In this document: in pieces, positions 20,247 to 28,669 of the stretch
Position numbering within the stretch: the stretch's first letter is position 1
How the letters are laid out: every line of letters begins with the position of its first letter
From: Pseudomonas siliginis
GTDB lineage: Bacteria; Pseudomonadota; Gammaproteobacteria; Pseudomonadales; Pseudomonadaceae
NCBI RefSeq assembly: GCF_019145195.1
Contig: NZ_JAHSTW010000002.1
Span: 1-64,000, forward strand
Direction: 5' to 3'
Length of the DNA stretch: 64,000 bases
Program-made: the position numbers and the translations under genes
Notes under the pieces: generated by a model
The model's database searches: none
What the model saw: only the letters and a program-made list of their open reading frames with translations
What the model was told of the DNA's origin: nothing

Positions 20247-20981
20247 AGGGGGTTGAACAGCGTCGGGCAACGTTATCCCACCGGCCAGATCCAGGCAACC
20301 GGGAATTAGTTTGCGCAAATCGTCGATCACCAGTGCCGGGGATTCCTCGGCAATCGGCCGGCCATGGTTGTAGCCGTAACTCAGCGCCACACACTTGACC
20401 CCCGCTGCTTTCGCCGCCTGCACATCGCTGCGCGAGTCGCCGACGAACAACGATTGCGAGGCCGGAATGTTGGCCATTTTCATCACGAAAAACAGCGCCG
20501 CCGGGTCAGGCTTCTTCTGCGGCAGGGTATCGCCGCCGATGATCCACTTGAAGTAGCGGCCGATCTTCATCTGATCGAGCAGAGGCGCGACGAAGCGCTC
20601 GGGCTTGTTGGTGATCAGCGCCATGGCCACGCCTTGCTTGTGCAGCCACTTGAGCGTGTCGCGCACACCGGGATAGACCACGGTCAGCTCATGGCTGGCG
20701 CCGTAAGCCTCCATGAAAATCTCCAGTGCGCGCTCGGCTTCAGCGTCGTCCACTGCCGAGTCATCGATACCACCCGCCAAGGCCCGACGCACCAGCACCG
20801 GCGCGCCATTGCCGACCCATTCGCGCACCGCTTCGATACCTGCCGGCGGACGGCCGAGGGAGAGCAGCATGGTGTCCACCGCCGCTGCCAGGTCGGGAAC
20901 CGAATCGATCAGCGTGCCATCCAGATCGAACATCACCAACCGTGGCAGCTGCCCCGGGAACAACTGCTCAAAACCGCTCAT
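20163..20981 (-). CDS. gph: Phosphoglycolate phosphatase
   Basis: HAD-superfamily phosphatase of 272 aa removing phosphate from 2-phosphoglycolate. Motif I is D19-x-D21 (FDLDGTL), with the later ITNKPERF (motif II), KKPDP (motif III lysine) and [10 protein letters not shown] (motif IV). The start overlaps the rpe stop by 4 nt, so the two are coupled, as in the E. coli rpe-gph arrangement. The final roughly 25 residues are hydrophobic/basic and Trp/Arg rich, unlike HAD enzymes, and coincide with a tryptophan leader peptide for trpE. Whether this tail matters for the phosphatase is unknown. Confidence 0.94.
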   Translation of the reverse strand: MSGFEQLFPGQLPRLVMFDLDGTLIDSVPDLAAAVDTMLLSLGRPPAGIEAVREWVGNGAPVLVRRALAGGIDDSAVDDAEAERALEIFMEAYGASHELTVVYPGVRDTLKWLHKQGVAMALITNKPERFVAPLLDQMKIGRYFKWIIGGDTLPQKKPDPAALFFVMKMANIPASQSLFVGDSRSDVQAAKAAGVKCVALSYGYNHGRPIAEESPALVIDDLRKLIPGCLDLAGGITLPDAVQPPSGNAIVVVTRKLWMKVIKALARWRWRA

Positions 20982-21652
20982 GGGCGTGCCAGTGCCAGTT
21001 CGGAACGCATCTTGTCGATGACTTCCTGATAGTTCGGCGCGTTGAAAATGGCCGAGCCGGCGACGAAGGTGTCAGCACCAGCAGCGGCAATTTCGCGGAT
21101 ATTGTTGACGTTGACGCCGCCGTCGATTTCCAGGCGGATGTCGCGGCCCGAGGCGTCGATGATCGCCCGCGCTTCACGCAGTTTGTCGAGGGTGCCGGGA
21201 ATGAACTTCTGCCCGCCGAAGCCCGGGTTGACGCTCATCAGCAGGACCATGTCGACCTTGTCGATCACGTACTTGAGCACGTCCAGCGGAGTCGCCGGAT
21301 TGAACACCAGACCGGACTTGCACCCGCCTTCGCGGATCAGTTGCAGCGAGCGATCGACGTGCAGCGTGGCTTCCGGGTGGAAGGTAATGTAGGTCGCGCC
21401 GGCTTCGATGAAGTCGCCGACGATGCGGTCCACCGGGCTGACCATCAGGTGCGCGTCGATCGGCGCGGTGACGCCATACTTGCGCAGTGCCGCGCAGACC
21501 ATCGGGCCGATCGTCAGGTTCGGTACGTAGTGGTTGTCCATGACATCGAAGTGGACGAAGTCGGCGCCGGCGGCGAGAACGTTGTCCACTTCCTCGCCGA
21601 GGCGGGCGAAGTCGGCGGAGAGGATCGACGGAGCAATTACGAAGGGCTGCAT
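20978..21652 (-). CDS. rpe: Ribulose-phosphate 3-epimerase
   Basis: TIM-barrel epimerase of 224 aa interconverting ribulose-5-P and xylulose-5-P. Signature blocks seen are [36 protein letters not shown] and [12 protein letters not shown], with DGGVNVNNI near the C-terminus. The start at 21652 ([11 protein letters not shown]) was chosen on the family N-terminus. It heads rpe-gph-trpE; linking a pentose-phosphate enzyme with trpE may help PRPP or erythrose-4-P supply, but that is inference. Confidence 0.96.
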   Translation of the reverse strand: MQPFVIAPSILSADFARLGEEVDNVLAAGADFVHFDVMDNHYVPNLTIGPMVCAALRKYGVTAPIDAHLMVSPVDRIVGDFIEAGATYITFHPEATLHVDRSLQLIREGGCKSGLVFNPATPLDVLKYVIDKVDMVLLMSVNPGFGGQKFIPGTLDKLREARAIIDASGRDIRLEIDGGVNVNNIREIAAAGADTFVAGSAIFNAPNYQEVIDKMRSELALARP

Positions 21653-21766
21653 GACGCACCTGTGCTGAGCTAAATCACGATGGCGCGCATTGTATACCTC
21701 AAGTTTCCACACGCGCACCGGGACCGCGATGATTGGGTTGTGCCATGAGCCCTCAGCGACCGCGCC

Positions 21767-22915
21767 TCAGTAAGCCGCGCGGTAGATCTTCTCGATATCG
21801 CCGGCGCTGAGTTTGCGCGGATTGTTGCGCATCAGCCGCTCGATGCCGGCGGCTTCCACGGCCATCGCCGGGATCGCTTCCTCCGGCACGCCGAAACTGC
21901 GCAGCCCGGCAGGGATTTCCACCGCCGCGCACAGGTCGGTCATGGCCTGCACGGCTTTGTCCGCAGCTTCGCTGGCGCTCAGATGCGCGGTCTTCACGCC
22001 CATGGCTTCGGCAATATCCTGCATGCGTTCAACACAGGCCATTTTGTTCCAGGTCATCACATAGGGCAGCAGCAAGGCATTGCTGACACCGTGGGCAATG
22101 TTGAAGCGACCGCCCAGCGGATACGCCAGCGCATGCACCGCACCGACCCCGGCGTTACCGAACGCCATGCCGGCCATGAGGCTGGCGGTGGCCATGTCTT
22201 CGCGCGCTTGCAGGTTGGCGCCGTTGGCGTAGGCCTTGGGCAGAGCGCTGGCGATCAGCTTGATTGCGCCGATGGCGAGGGAGTCGGTGATCGGCGAGGC
22301 GTTCACCGACAGATAGGATTCGATAGCGTGCACCAGTGCATCGACACCACTGGCGGCGGTAACGCTGCGCGGACAGGTCAGGGTCATTTGCGGACTGACC
22401 AGCGCCACATCGGGCAACAGATAGTCGCTGACGATGCCTTTCTTCAACTGCGCGACCTTGTCCGAGAGGATCGCCACATTGGTGACTTCAGAGCCGGTGC
22501 CGGCGGTGGTCGGAATGGCTATCAGCGGCGGGCCCTTGCGCGGCACCTGATCGACGCCGAACAGATCTTCCAGCGCGCCGTGATATCCGGCGTAGGCGGC
22601 GACACTTTTGGCAATATCGATGGCGCTGCCGCCCCCGAGGCCGATCAAACCGTCATGCCCGCCCTCACGGTAGGCACGCATGCAGTCTTCGACGATGGCG
22701 ATTTCCGGATCGGGCAGTACACGGTCGAAAATCTCGTATTCGCGTCCGCCGAGTTGCACCAGCGCCAGCTCGACAGTACCGGACTTGACCAGCGCGGCGT
22801 CGGTGACGATCAACGGGTTGTCGATGTCGAGGCGGGTGAGTTCGGCAGCCAGTTGCTCGATGGCTGCGGCGCCGGTGATCAGTTTGTGAGCGATTTTGAA
22901 CTGGGACAGACTCAT
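21767..22915 (-). CDS. Iron-containing alcohol dehydrogenase
   Basis: Group III (Fe-dependent) alcohol dehydrogenase, 382 aa. The NAD-binding motif GGGSAIDIAK lies near residue 95 and the metal-binding histidine region is HALAYPLGGRFNIAHG. The start at 22915 (MSLSQFKIAHK) fits the family; 12 further in-frame codons upstream were not included. It follows agtD on the same strand across a REPIN, so it may be read with the agt operon. Substrate is unknown; a role in reducing or oxidising an amino-acid-derived C4/C5 semialdehyde is only a guess from the neighbours. Confidence 0.85.
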   Translation of the reverse strand: MSLSQFKIAHKLITGAAAIEQLAAELTRLDIDNPLIVTDAALVKSGTVELALVQLGGREYEIFDRVLPDPEIAIVEDCMRAYREGGHDGLIGLGGGSAIDIAKSVAAYAGYHGALEDLFGVDQVPRKGPPLIAIPTTAGTGSEVTNVAILSDKVAQLKKGIVSDYLLPDVALVSPQMTLTCPRSVTAASGVDALVHAIESYLSVNASPITDSLAIGAIKLIASALPKAYANGANLQAREDMATASLMAGMAFGNAGVGAVHALAYPLGGRFNIAHGVSNALLLPYVMTWNKMACVERMQDIAEAMGVKTAHLSASEAADKAVQAMTDLCAAVEIPAGLRSFGVPEEAIPAMAVEAAGIERLMRNNPRKLSAGDIEKIYRAAY

Positions 22916-23024
22916 GGTGCGCAGCCTCTTATAGATGTGGGAGCTGGGCACAAGATTAGCTGGGGATTTGGGGTTGTCTGCTATTCACCCTATGAATGAC
23001 CAGATCGAGAAGACCACGATCAAC

Positions 23025-23112
23025 TGTGGGAGCGAGCCTGCTCGCGAATACGGTAGCCCTTTCAACTGAAATGAGCAGACACACCGCCTTCGCGAGCAGG
23101 CTCGCTTCCACA
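23025..23112. repeat. REPIN
   Basis: Inverted REP pair 23025-23048 and 23089-23112 (one T for C change in the right copy) between agtD and the alcohol dehydrogenase gene. Confidence 0.9.
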
Positions 23113-23131
23113 TTTTTGACCGCTTTCGAAG

Positions 23132-23956
23132 TCAGACTTGCGCAGTACGCAGTTTCTCGCTGCGTCCGCGCAGCCATTCCAGCGTCAGCAGCAAGATCAC
23201 CGAGAAAGCAATCAGTAACGTCGCCGCAGCGGCAATCGTCGGGCTGAGGTTTTCGCGAATCCCGCTGAACATCTGCCGAGGCAATGTCGCCTGCTCAGGC
23301 CCGGCGAGAAACAGCGTCACCACCACTTCATCGAAAGAAGTCGCAAAGGCAAACAGCGCCCCGGAAATCACTCCCGGCGCAATCAGCGGCAAGGTCACCC
23401 GGCGGAACGCCGTCAGGGGTGAAGCACCGAGACTCGCAGCCGCACGCACCAGGTTGTGATTAAAACCCTGCAACGTCGCCGACACGGTGATGATCACAAA
23501 CGGCACACCCAATACCGCATGCACGACGATCAGCGAGAAGAAGCTGTTACCCAGCCCCAGCGGCGCGAAGAACAGATAACTCGCCACGCCAATGATCACC
23601 ACCGGCACCACCATCGGCGAAATCACCAGCGCCATCACCAGCGACTTGCCGGGGAAGTCGCCACGGGTCAGACCGATCGCCGCCAGGGTGCCGAAGATCA
23701 TCGCCAGCACCGTCGCCGCCGGGGCGACGATGATGCTGTTCTTCAGCGCGCGCATCCATTCCGCCGAGGCGAAGAAGTCGTGGTACCACTGCAGCGAGAA
23801 ACCCTGCAGTGGATAGACCAGAAAACTCCCCGAGTTGAACGACAGCGGAATGATCACCAGCACCGGCAGGATCAGAAACAATAGAATCAGGCCGCAGAGG
23901 ATCCGCAGGCTGTAGAACCACACCCGTTCGATGGGCGACATGTAAGGACTCAGCAT
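23132..23956 (-). CDS. agtD: ABC transporter permease, polyamine/GABA type (AgtD-like)
   Basis: Inner-membrane permease of 274 aa of the PotC class, with six predicted transmembrane helices and the EAA loop (AAASLGASPLTAFRRVTLPLIAPG). A GGGGAA ribosome-binding site precedes ATG 23956; another ATG lies five codons in. It starts 12 nt after agtC. By synteny it matches the last gene of agtABCD in P. aeruginosa, an importer for 4-aminobutyrate and 5-aminovalerate. Confidence 0.85.
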   Translation of the reverse strand: MLSPYMSPIERVWFYSLRILCGLILLFLILPVLVIIPLSFNSGSFLVYPLQGFSLQWYHDFFASAEWMRALKNSIIVAPAATVLAMIFGTLAAIGLTRGDFPGKSLVMALVISPMVVPVVIIGVASYLFFAPLGLGNSFFSLIVVHAVLGVPFVIITVSATLQGFNHNLVRAAASLGASPLTAFRRVTLPLIAPGVISGALFAFATSFDEVVVTLFLAGPEQATLPRQMFSGIRENLSPTIAAAATLLIAFSVILLLTLEWLRGRSEKLRTAQV

Positions 23957-23968
23957 CGCAAATTCCCC

Positions 23969-25216
23969 TTAGCTCAGGCGCAGGCGACTGGCGCCGACCA
24001 GCCAGCTGTAGATCAGATAAAGCACCACGGTCGCCAGCAACAGCAAGCCGCCGAGCGCGGTGGCCATGCCCCAGTTGATGCTGGTGTTGGTGTAGAAGGC
24101 GACGAAGTAGCTGACCATTTGGTCGTTCGGGCTGCCGAGCAGCGCCGGGGTGATGTAGTAGCCGATGGCGAGGATGAACACCAACAGGCAGCCGGCGCCG
24201 ACACCCGCGTAGGTCTGCGGGAAGTACACCCGCCAGAAACTGGCGAACGGATGACAGCCGAGGGAAATCGCCGCGCGCATGTAGGTCGGCGAGATGCCTT
24301 TCATCACGCTGTAGATCGGCAGAATCATGAACGGCAGCAGAATGTGCACCATCGAGATGTACACGCCGGTGCGGTTAAACACCAGTTCCAGCGGTTTATC
24401 AATGATGCCCATGGCCAGCAGCGCACTATTGATCAGGCCGCCGGATTGCAGCAGCACGATCCACGCTGCGACCCGCACCAGAATCGAAGTCCAGAACGGC
24501 AGCAGCACCAGAATCATCAGCAGGTTGCTCTGCCGCGAAGGCAGATTCGCCAGCAGATAAGCCAATGGATAAGCGAGCAACAGGCAGATCACGGTGATGA
24601 CCAGGCCCATCCAGAACGTGCGGGCGAAGATGTCGAGGTAGATCGCCTGATCCGGGGTGGCCGGGGCCAGTTCGCCGAGGTCATCGATACGGTGATCGAC
24701 CGCCGCCAGCAGGTAATACGGAGTGATGCTGCTGGTGTTGCGTTTCACCGCTTGCCAGTAGGCCGGGTCGCCCCAGCGTTCGTCGAGCGCTTCCAGCGCT
24801 TCTTTATAAGAAGCCGGTTCGCTGGCGAACGGCAGCGCCCGAGCGGTTTTGGTCAGCAGGCTGCGGTAGCCGGCCAACTCCATGTTCAAGCGCTTGGACA
24901 GATCGCCCAGCGTCTGGTTTTTGCGGGCTTCGGCGAGGTCTTCGCTGGCCGCCTTGTACACCGGTTCGGCGGGCAGACCACGGCCGTCCCAACTGGCGAT
25001 GGCAGTGACAGTGCGCGGCATGCCGCCAACCACTTCCGGGTTGCCGACGCTTTTATAGAGCAGCGCCACGATCGGCACCAGAAACACCAGCAGCAGAAAC
25101 AGCACCAGCGGCGCAATCAGTGCCTGGGCCTTCCAGCGGTTGACCCGCTCGGCGTGCTTGAGCTTCTGCTTCAAGGTGGGGCTGTTGCCTTCGTTCAGGG
25201 GAACGGCGATGGCCAT
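23969..25216 (-). CDS. agtC: ABC transporter permease, polyamine/GABA type (AgtC-like)
   Basis: PotB-class permease of 415 aa, unusually long because a periplasmic loop of about 150 residues (about 45-195) is inserted after the first transmembrane helix. The EAA loop is MRAAISLGCHPFASFWRVYFPQ. The start at 25216 (MAIAVPLNEGN) avoids an upstream in-frame stretch lacking coding character. It lies 276 nt after the agtB gene, a gap filled by a REPIN, whereas agtC-agtD are tightly linked. Confidence 0.85.
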   Translation of the reverse strand: MAIAVPLNEGNSPTLKQKLKHAERVNRWKAQALIAPLVLFLLLVFLVPIVALLYKSVGNPEVVGGMPRTVTAIASWDGRGLPAEPVYKAASEDLAEARKNQTLGDLSKRLNMELAGYRSLLTKTARALPFASEPASYKEALEALDERWGDPAYWQAVKRNTSSITPYYLLAAVDHRIDDLGELAPATPDQAIYLDIFARTFWMGLVITVICLLLAYPLAYLLANLPSRQSNLLMILVLLPFWTSILVRVAAWIVLLQSGGLINSALLAMGIIDKPLELVFNRTGVYISMVHILLPFMILPIYSVMKGISPTYMRAAISLGCHPFASFWRVYFPQTYAGVGAGCLLVFILAIGYYITPALLGSPNDQMVSYFVAFYTNTSINWGMATALGGLLLLATVVLYLIYSWLVGASRLRLS

Positions 25217-25321
25217 GACGTACTCCGCAAATCTTTGATCGTTACAGAGGTGGCGAACCACCTCTGTTGCGTTGAAACACTGCTACCTGTGGGAGCGAGC
25301 CCTCCTGTGGCAGCGAACCTT

Positions 25322-25455
25322 TGTGGCGAGGGGATTTATCCCCGTTCGGCTGCGCAGCAGTCGTAAAACCTGAGAATGCGGTTTACCTGACCCACCGAGC
25401 GGGTATGGCTTCGGGGCTGCTTCGCAACCCAACGGGGATAAATCCCCTCGCCACA
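25322..25455. repeat. REPIN of a second REP class between agtB and agtC
   Basis: TGTGGCGAGGGGATTTATCC (25322 onward) faces GGATAAATCCCCTCGCCACA (ending 25455), each followed inward by a related stretch (GTTCGGCTGCGCAGCAG and CTGCTTCGCAACCCAACG). A degenerate copy of the other REP class is at 25289-25311. This class differs from the TGTGGGAGCGAG elements elsewhere in the window. Confidence 0.88.
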
Positions 25456-25492
25456 AAGCGCCCTTGCCATCTCCATACAGGTAAAACAGTGG

Positions 25493-26536
25493 TTATTTCG
25501 CCGCCCAGGAATTGAAGCGCTGTTCCAGTTGCTCGCCGTTGTCAGCCCAGAAGCTGACGTCGATCTGCACCTGGTTGGCGATGTTTTCCGGGGTGGTCGG
25601 CATGTCTTTCAGGACATCCTTGGCCAGCAGCGGCACGGCCTGGGTGTTGGCCGGGCCGTAGGCGATGTTTTCCGAGTAGGTCTTCTGCTGCTGCGGCTGT
25701 ACCGAGAAAGCGATGAATTTTTTCGCCGCTTCCGCGCGCTTGGCATCCAGACCTTTCGGGATGGCCCAGGCGTCGAAGTCGTAGATGCCGCCGTTCCATA
25801 CCACTTTCAGGTTGGATTCTTTCTGCACCGCCGCGATGCGACCGTTGTAGGCCGAGCTCATCACCACATCACCGGAAGCGAGGTATTGCGGCGGTTGTGC
25901 GCCGGCTTCCCACCACTGAATGCTTGGCTTGAGCTCATCGAGTTTCTTGAACGCGCGATCCTGGCCGCCCTTGCTCGCCAGCTCTTTGTAGACGTCTTTC
26001 GGAGCTACACCGTCGGCCATCAGCGCGAATTCGAGGGTGTATTTGGCGCCTTTGCGCAGACCGCGCTTGCCCGGGAATTTCTTGGTGTCCCAGAAATCCG
26101 CCCAACTGGTCGGCGGGGTTTTCAGCTTGTCAGCGTTGTAAGCCAGTACGGTCGACCAGACGAAGAAACCTACGCCGCACGGCTGAATGGCGCCCTTGAC
26201 GTAGTCTTCGGTCTTGCCGAACAGTGCCGGGTCGAGTTGCTCGAACATGTCTTCGTCGCAACCCCGGGACAGCTCTGGCGATTCAACTTCGACCAGATCC
26301 CACGACACGCTCTTGGTGTCGACCATGGCTTTGACCTTGGCCATCTCGCCGTTGTATTCGCCGGCAACGATCTTGCCGTTACCCGCCGCTTCCCACGGTG
26401 CATAGAAGGCTTTGACTTGCGCCGCCTTGTTCGCCCCGCCAAACGACACCACGGTCAAGTCCGGGCCGGCAGCCATCGCGCCGGTCGCACCCATCAGGCC
26501 CAGAGTCAGGGCGGTGAACTTCAGGGATCTCAACAT
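25493..26536 (-). CDS. agtB: ABC transporter periplasmic binding protein (AgtB-like)
   Basis: Extracytoplasmic solute-binding protein of the PotD/family-1 type, 347 aa, with a signal peptide (residues 1-22, ending AMA) and a mature start AGPDLTVVSFGGANK. Conserved blocks include GKRGLRKGAKYTLEFAL and a tryptophan-rich ligand-pocket region (WWEAGAQPP). It is the predicted ligand receptor for 5-aminovalerate/4-aminobutyrate. It starts 48 nt after the agtA stop and is followed by a REPIN, which could raise its expression relative to the permeases. Confidence 0.86.
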   Translation of the reverse strand: MLRSLKFTALTLGLMGATGAMAAGPDLTVVSFGGANKAAQVKAFYAPWEAAGNGKIVAGEYNGEMAKVKAMVDTKSVSWDLVEVESPELSRGCDEDMFEQLDPALFGKTEDYVKGAIQPCGVGFFVWSTVLAYNADKLKTPPTSWADFWDTKKFPGKRGLRKGAKYTLEFALMADGVAPKDVYKELASKGGQDRAFKKLDELKPSIQWWEAGAQPPQYLASGDVVMSSAYNGRIAAVQKESNLKVVWNGGIYDFDAWAIPKGLDAKRAEAAKKFIAFSVQPQQQKTYSENIAYGPANTQAVPLLAKDVLKDMPTTPENIANQVQIDVSFWADNGEQLEQRFNSWAAK

Positions 26537-26584
26537 TTATTGTTCTCTCCACGTGCAGGGTTGGTGTTGGTATTGCCGGGGCGC

Positions 26585-27709
26585 TTAGTGCGCCTCTAAA
26601 AGCGGATCGAGCGCGCGAACGTGCTCGACCTGCCAGCCAAGCGGTACCACGTCGCCGACAGCGAGCGCAGGATCGAGCTCGGCAATCGGTTGTTTCACGA
26701 AGAAGTCGGTCTTGCCGCAGACTTCCAGGCGCACCCGGACGTGGTCGCCCAGATAGATGAATTCCGCCACCCTCCCTGAGAAGCGGTTGACGCATTGATC
26801 GCTCGAGCCGTTGAGGCTGACGCGCTCCGGACGGATCGACAGGGTTACCGGTTCGCCGGTCTGGCCAACGTTGACGGCCAGCGCCTCGACCTTCTCTCCA
26901 CGCCCCAACTCGACCACGCAGCGCTCGCCGCTCTGGCTGAGCAGGTGGCCGTTGAGGCGGTTGTTCTCGCCAATGAAGTTGGCGACGAAGGTGTTTTTCG
27001 GTTCTTCGTATAGGGTGCGCGGCGGGGCGATCTGCTGGATTTCGCCTTGATGGAACACCGCGACGCGGTCGGACATGGTCAATGCTTCACCCTGATCGTG
27101 GGTCACGTAGACCACGGTCACGCCGAGGCGCTGGTGCAGGTGCTTGATCTCCATCTGCATGTGTTCACGCAGTTGCTTGTCGAGGGCGCCCAGCGGCTCG
27201 TCCATCAGCACCAGCTGCGGTTCGAACACCAGCGCGCGGGCCAGTGCCACACGTTGCTGCTGACCACCGGACAACTGCGCCGGGTAACGCGAGGCGAAGG
27301 CATCGAGCTGAACCATGCTGAGGACTTTCTTCACCCGCTCGCTGACGTCGCTTTTGTTCAAGCCGCGCACGGTCAACGGGAAAGCAAGATTCTCCGCGAC
27401 AGTCATGTGCGGGAACAGCGCGTAGTTCTGGAACACCATGCCGATATCGCGCTTGTGCGGCGGCACGTTGTTGATCGAACGCCCGGACAGGAGGATTTCA
27501 CCGGCGGTCGGCGTTTCGAACCCGGCGAGCATCATCAGGCTGGTGGTCTTGCCGGAACCGGACGGCCCGAGCAGGGTAAGAAATTCGCCCTTGCGAATGT
27601 CCAGGTTGAGGTCTTTGACGATCAGGTTCTCGCCGTCGTAGCTCTTCTGCACACCACGAAAGCTGACCAGCACATCACTGGTCCCTGCGCTTGTATCGAC
27701 CTGGCTCAT
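26585..27709 (-). CDS. agtA: ABC transporter ATP-binding protein (AgtA-like)
   Basis: PotA-class ATPase, 374 aa. Walker A GPSGSGKTTSL, the LSGGQQQRVALARAL signature, Walker B LVLMDEPLGALD and the H-loop VTHDQ are intact; a TOBE domain follows from about residue 280. The start was placed at ATG 27709 (MSQVDTSAG), two codons inside a GTG start. It is the first gene of the leftward importer operon, with a candidate promoter and palindrome upstream. Confidence 0.88.
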   Translation of the reverse strand: MSQVDTSAGTSDVLVSFRGVQKSYDGENLIVKDLNLDIRKGEFLTLLGPSGSGKTTSLMMLAGFETPTAGEILLSGRSINNVPPHKRDIGMVFQNYALFPHMTVAENLAFPLTVRGLNKSDVSERVKKVLSMVQLDAFASRYPAQLSGGQQQRVALARALVFEPQLVLMDEPLGALDKQLREHMQMEIKHLHQRLGVTVVYVTHDQGEALTMSDRVAVFHQGEIQQIAPPRTLYEEPKNTFVANFIGENNRLNGHLLSQSGERCVVELGRGEKVEALAVNVGQTGEPVTLSIRPERVSLNGSSDQCVNRFSGRVAEFIYLGDHVRVRLEVCGKTDFFVKQPIAELDPALAVGDVVPLGWQVEHVRALDPLLEAH

Positions 27710-27746
27710 ACCCACACCTTTGTTGTTGATGACTGCTAGTTCATCA

Positions 27747-27775
27747 AGCCTAGTGGCTGGCGGCGGCCACGCAAA
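27747..27775 (-). promoter_or_regulatory. Candidate sigma70 promoter of agtABCD
   Basis: Minus strand TTTGCG (27770-27775) and TAGGCT (27747-27752) spaced 17 nt, both weak matches, as expected for an activator-dependent promoter. About 38 nt upstream of the agtA start codon. Confidence 0.4.
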
Positions 27776-27820
27776 TCGGGGCGCAGGAGAGAATCGCTTA
27801 AGCGCAATGGAAGGTTGGGG

Positions 27821-27836
27821 GTAGGGATTGCCCTAC
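27821..27836. promoter_or_regulatory. Perfect palindrome upstream of agtA, possible response-regulator site
   Basis: GTAGGG-ATTG-CCCTAC is an exact 6-bp inverted repeat about 50 nt upstream of the candidate agtA -35 and between agtA and agtR. The position suits a NarL/LuxR-type activator such as the adjacent AgtR-like regulator; the link is inferred. A second short palindrome (GCGTTTG-GG-CAAACGC) is at 27846-27861. Confidence 0.5.
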
Positions 27837-27955
27837 AAGGATGGCGCGTTTGGGCAAACGCAGCGGCAAGGGGCAAGCTGCAAGCCGCTAGTAAAGGCAA
27901 AAGCGTCTGTCGCTAATGGATATGCCAACTCGCTCCCACATGAGGGCGGTGACGG

Positions 27956-28585
27956 TCAGAGGAGTTTGTGCTCCATCGCGTATTTCACCAGTTCGGCCAG
28001 GGAGGTGATGTTGAGCTTCTGCATCAGCCGCGCCTTGTGCGTGCTGATGGTCTTGCTGCTCAAGGCCAGTTGCTGGGCGATGTCGTTGACGTTGGCGCCC
28101 TGGGCCAGGCGTTCGAACACCGAGAATTCGCGTTCTGACAACAGCGAATGCAGTGGCCGGGTATCGGTCAGGCCGACTTCGAAGACCATGCGGTCGGCCA
28201 GTTCCGGGTCAATGTAGCGCCCGCCCGCCGCGACCTTGCGGATCGCCGTGAGCAGCAGCGCCGGATCGCTGTCCTTGGTCGCATACCCGGCCGCGCCGAC
28301 CTTCAATGCGCGCGCAGCCATTTGCGCTTCGTCGTGCATCGACAGCACCAGAATCGCCGGCGGATTGTTCAGCGCACGGATGCGCGGGATCGCTTCCAGG
28401 CCGTTGACGCCGGGCATGGAGATGTCCAGCAGCACCACCTCGCACGGCACGCTGCGCAGGGTTTCGAGCAGTTGCTCACCATTGCTCGCCTCCCCCACTA
28501 CTTGCAGATCTTTGGCCAGGCCGATCAATTGCTTGATGCCTTCGCGGACGATGGTGTGGTCTTCGGCTACCAGTACACGGATCAC
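27956..28585 (-). CDS. agtR: LuxR/NarL-family response regulator (AgtR-like)
   Basis: Two-component response regulator, 209 aa. The receiver domain has the phosphoacceptor D54 (VVLLDISMPG), the acidic pair E8/D9 and a KxxxxG near K106. The C-terminal helix-turn-helix (LSEREFSVFERLAQGANVND, about 140-205) is of the NarL type. It lies 85 nt after agtS and most likely partners it. In P. aeruginosa AgtSR responds to 5-aminovalerate and activates agtABCD; the same is inferred here. Confidence 0.88.
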   Translation of the reverse strand: MIRVLVAEDHTIVREGIKQLIGLAKDLQVVGEASNGEQLLETLRSVPCEVVLLDISMPGVNGLEAIPRIRALNNPPAILVLSMHDEAQMAARALKVGAAGYATKDSDPALLLTAIRKVAAGGRYIDPELADRMVFEVGLTDTRPLHSLLSEREFSVFERLAQGANVNDIAQQLALSSKTISTHKARLMQKLNITSLAELVKYAMEHKLL

Positions 28586-28619
28586 GTTCTTCTCCAGATT
28601 TCAGGTACACACCAATCCC

Positions 28620-28643
28620 TGTGGGAGCGAGCCTGCTCGCGAA
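28620..28643. repeat. Single REP sequence
   Basis: TGTGGGAGCGAGCCTGCTCG core REP in the short gap between agtS and agtR. Confidence 0.88.
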
Positions 28644-28669
28644 GGCGTCAGCGCTCACGACACAAATCC

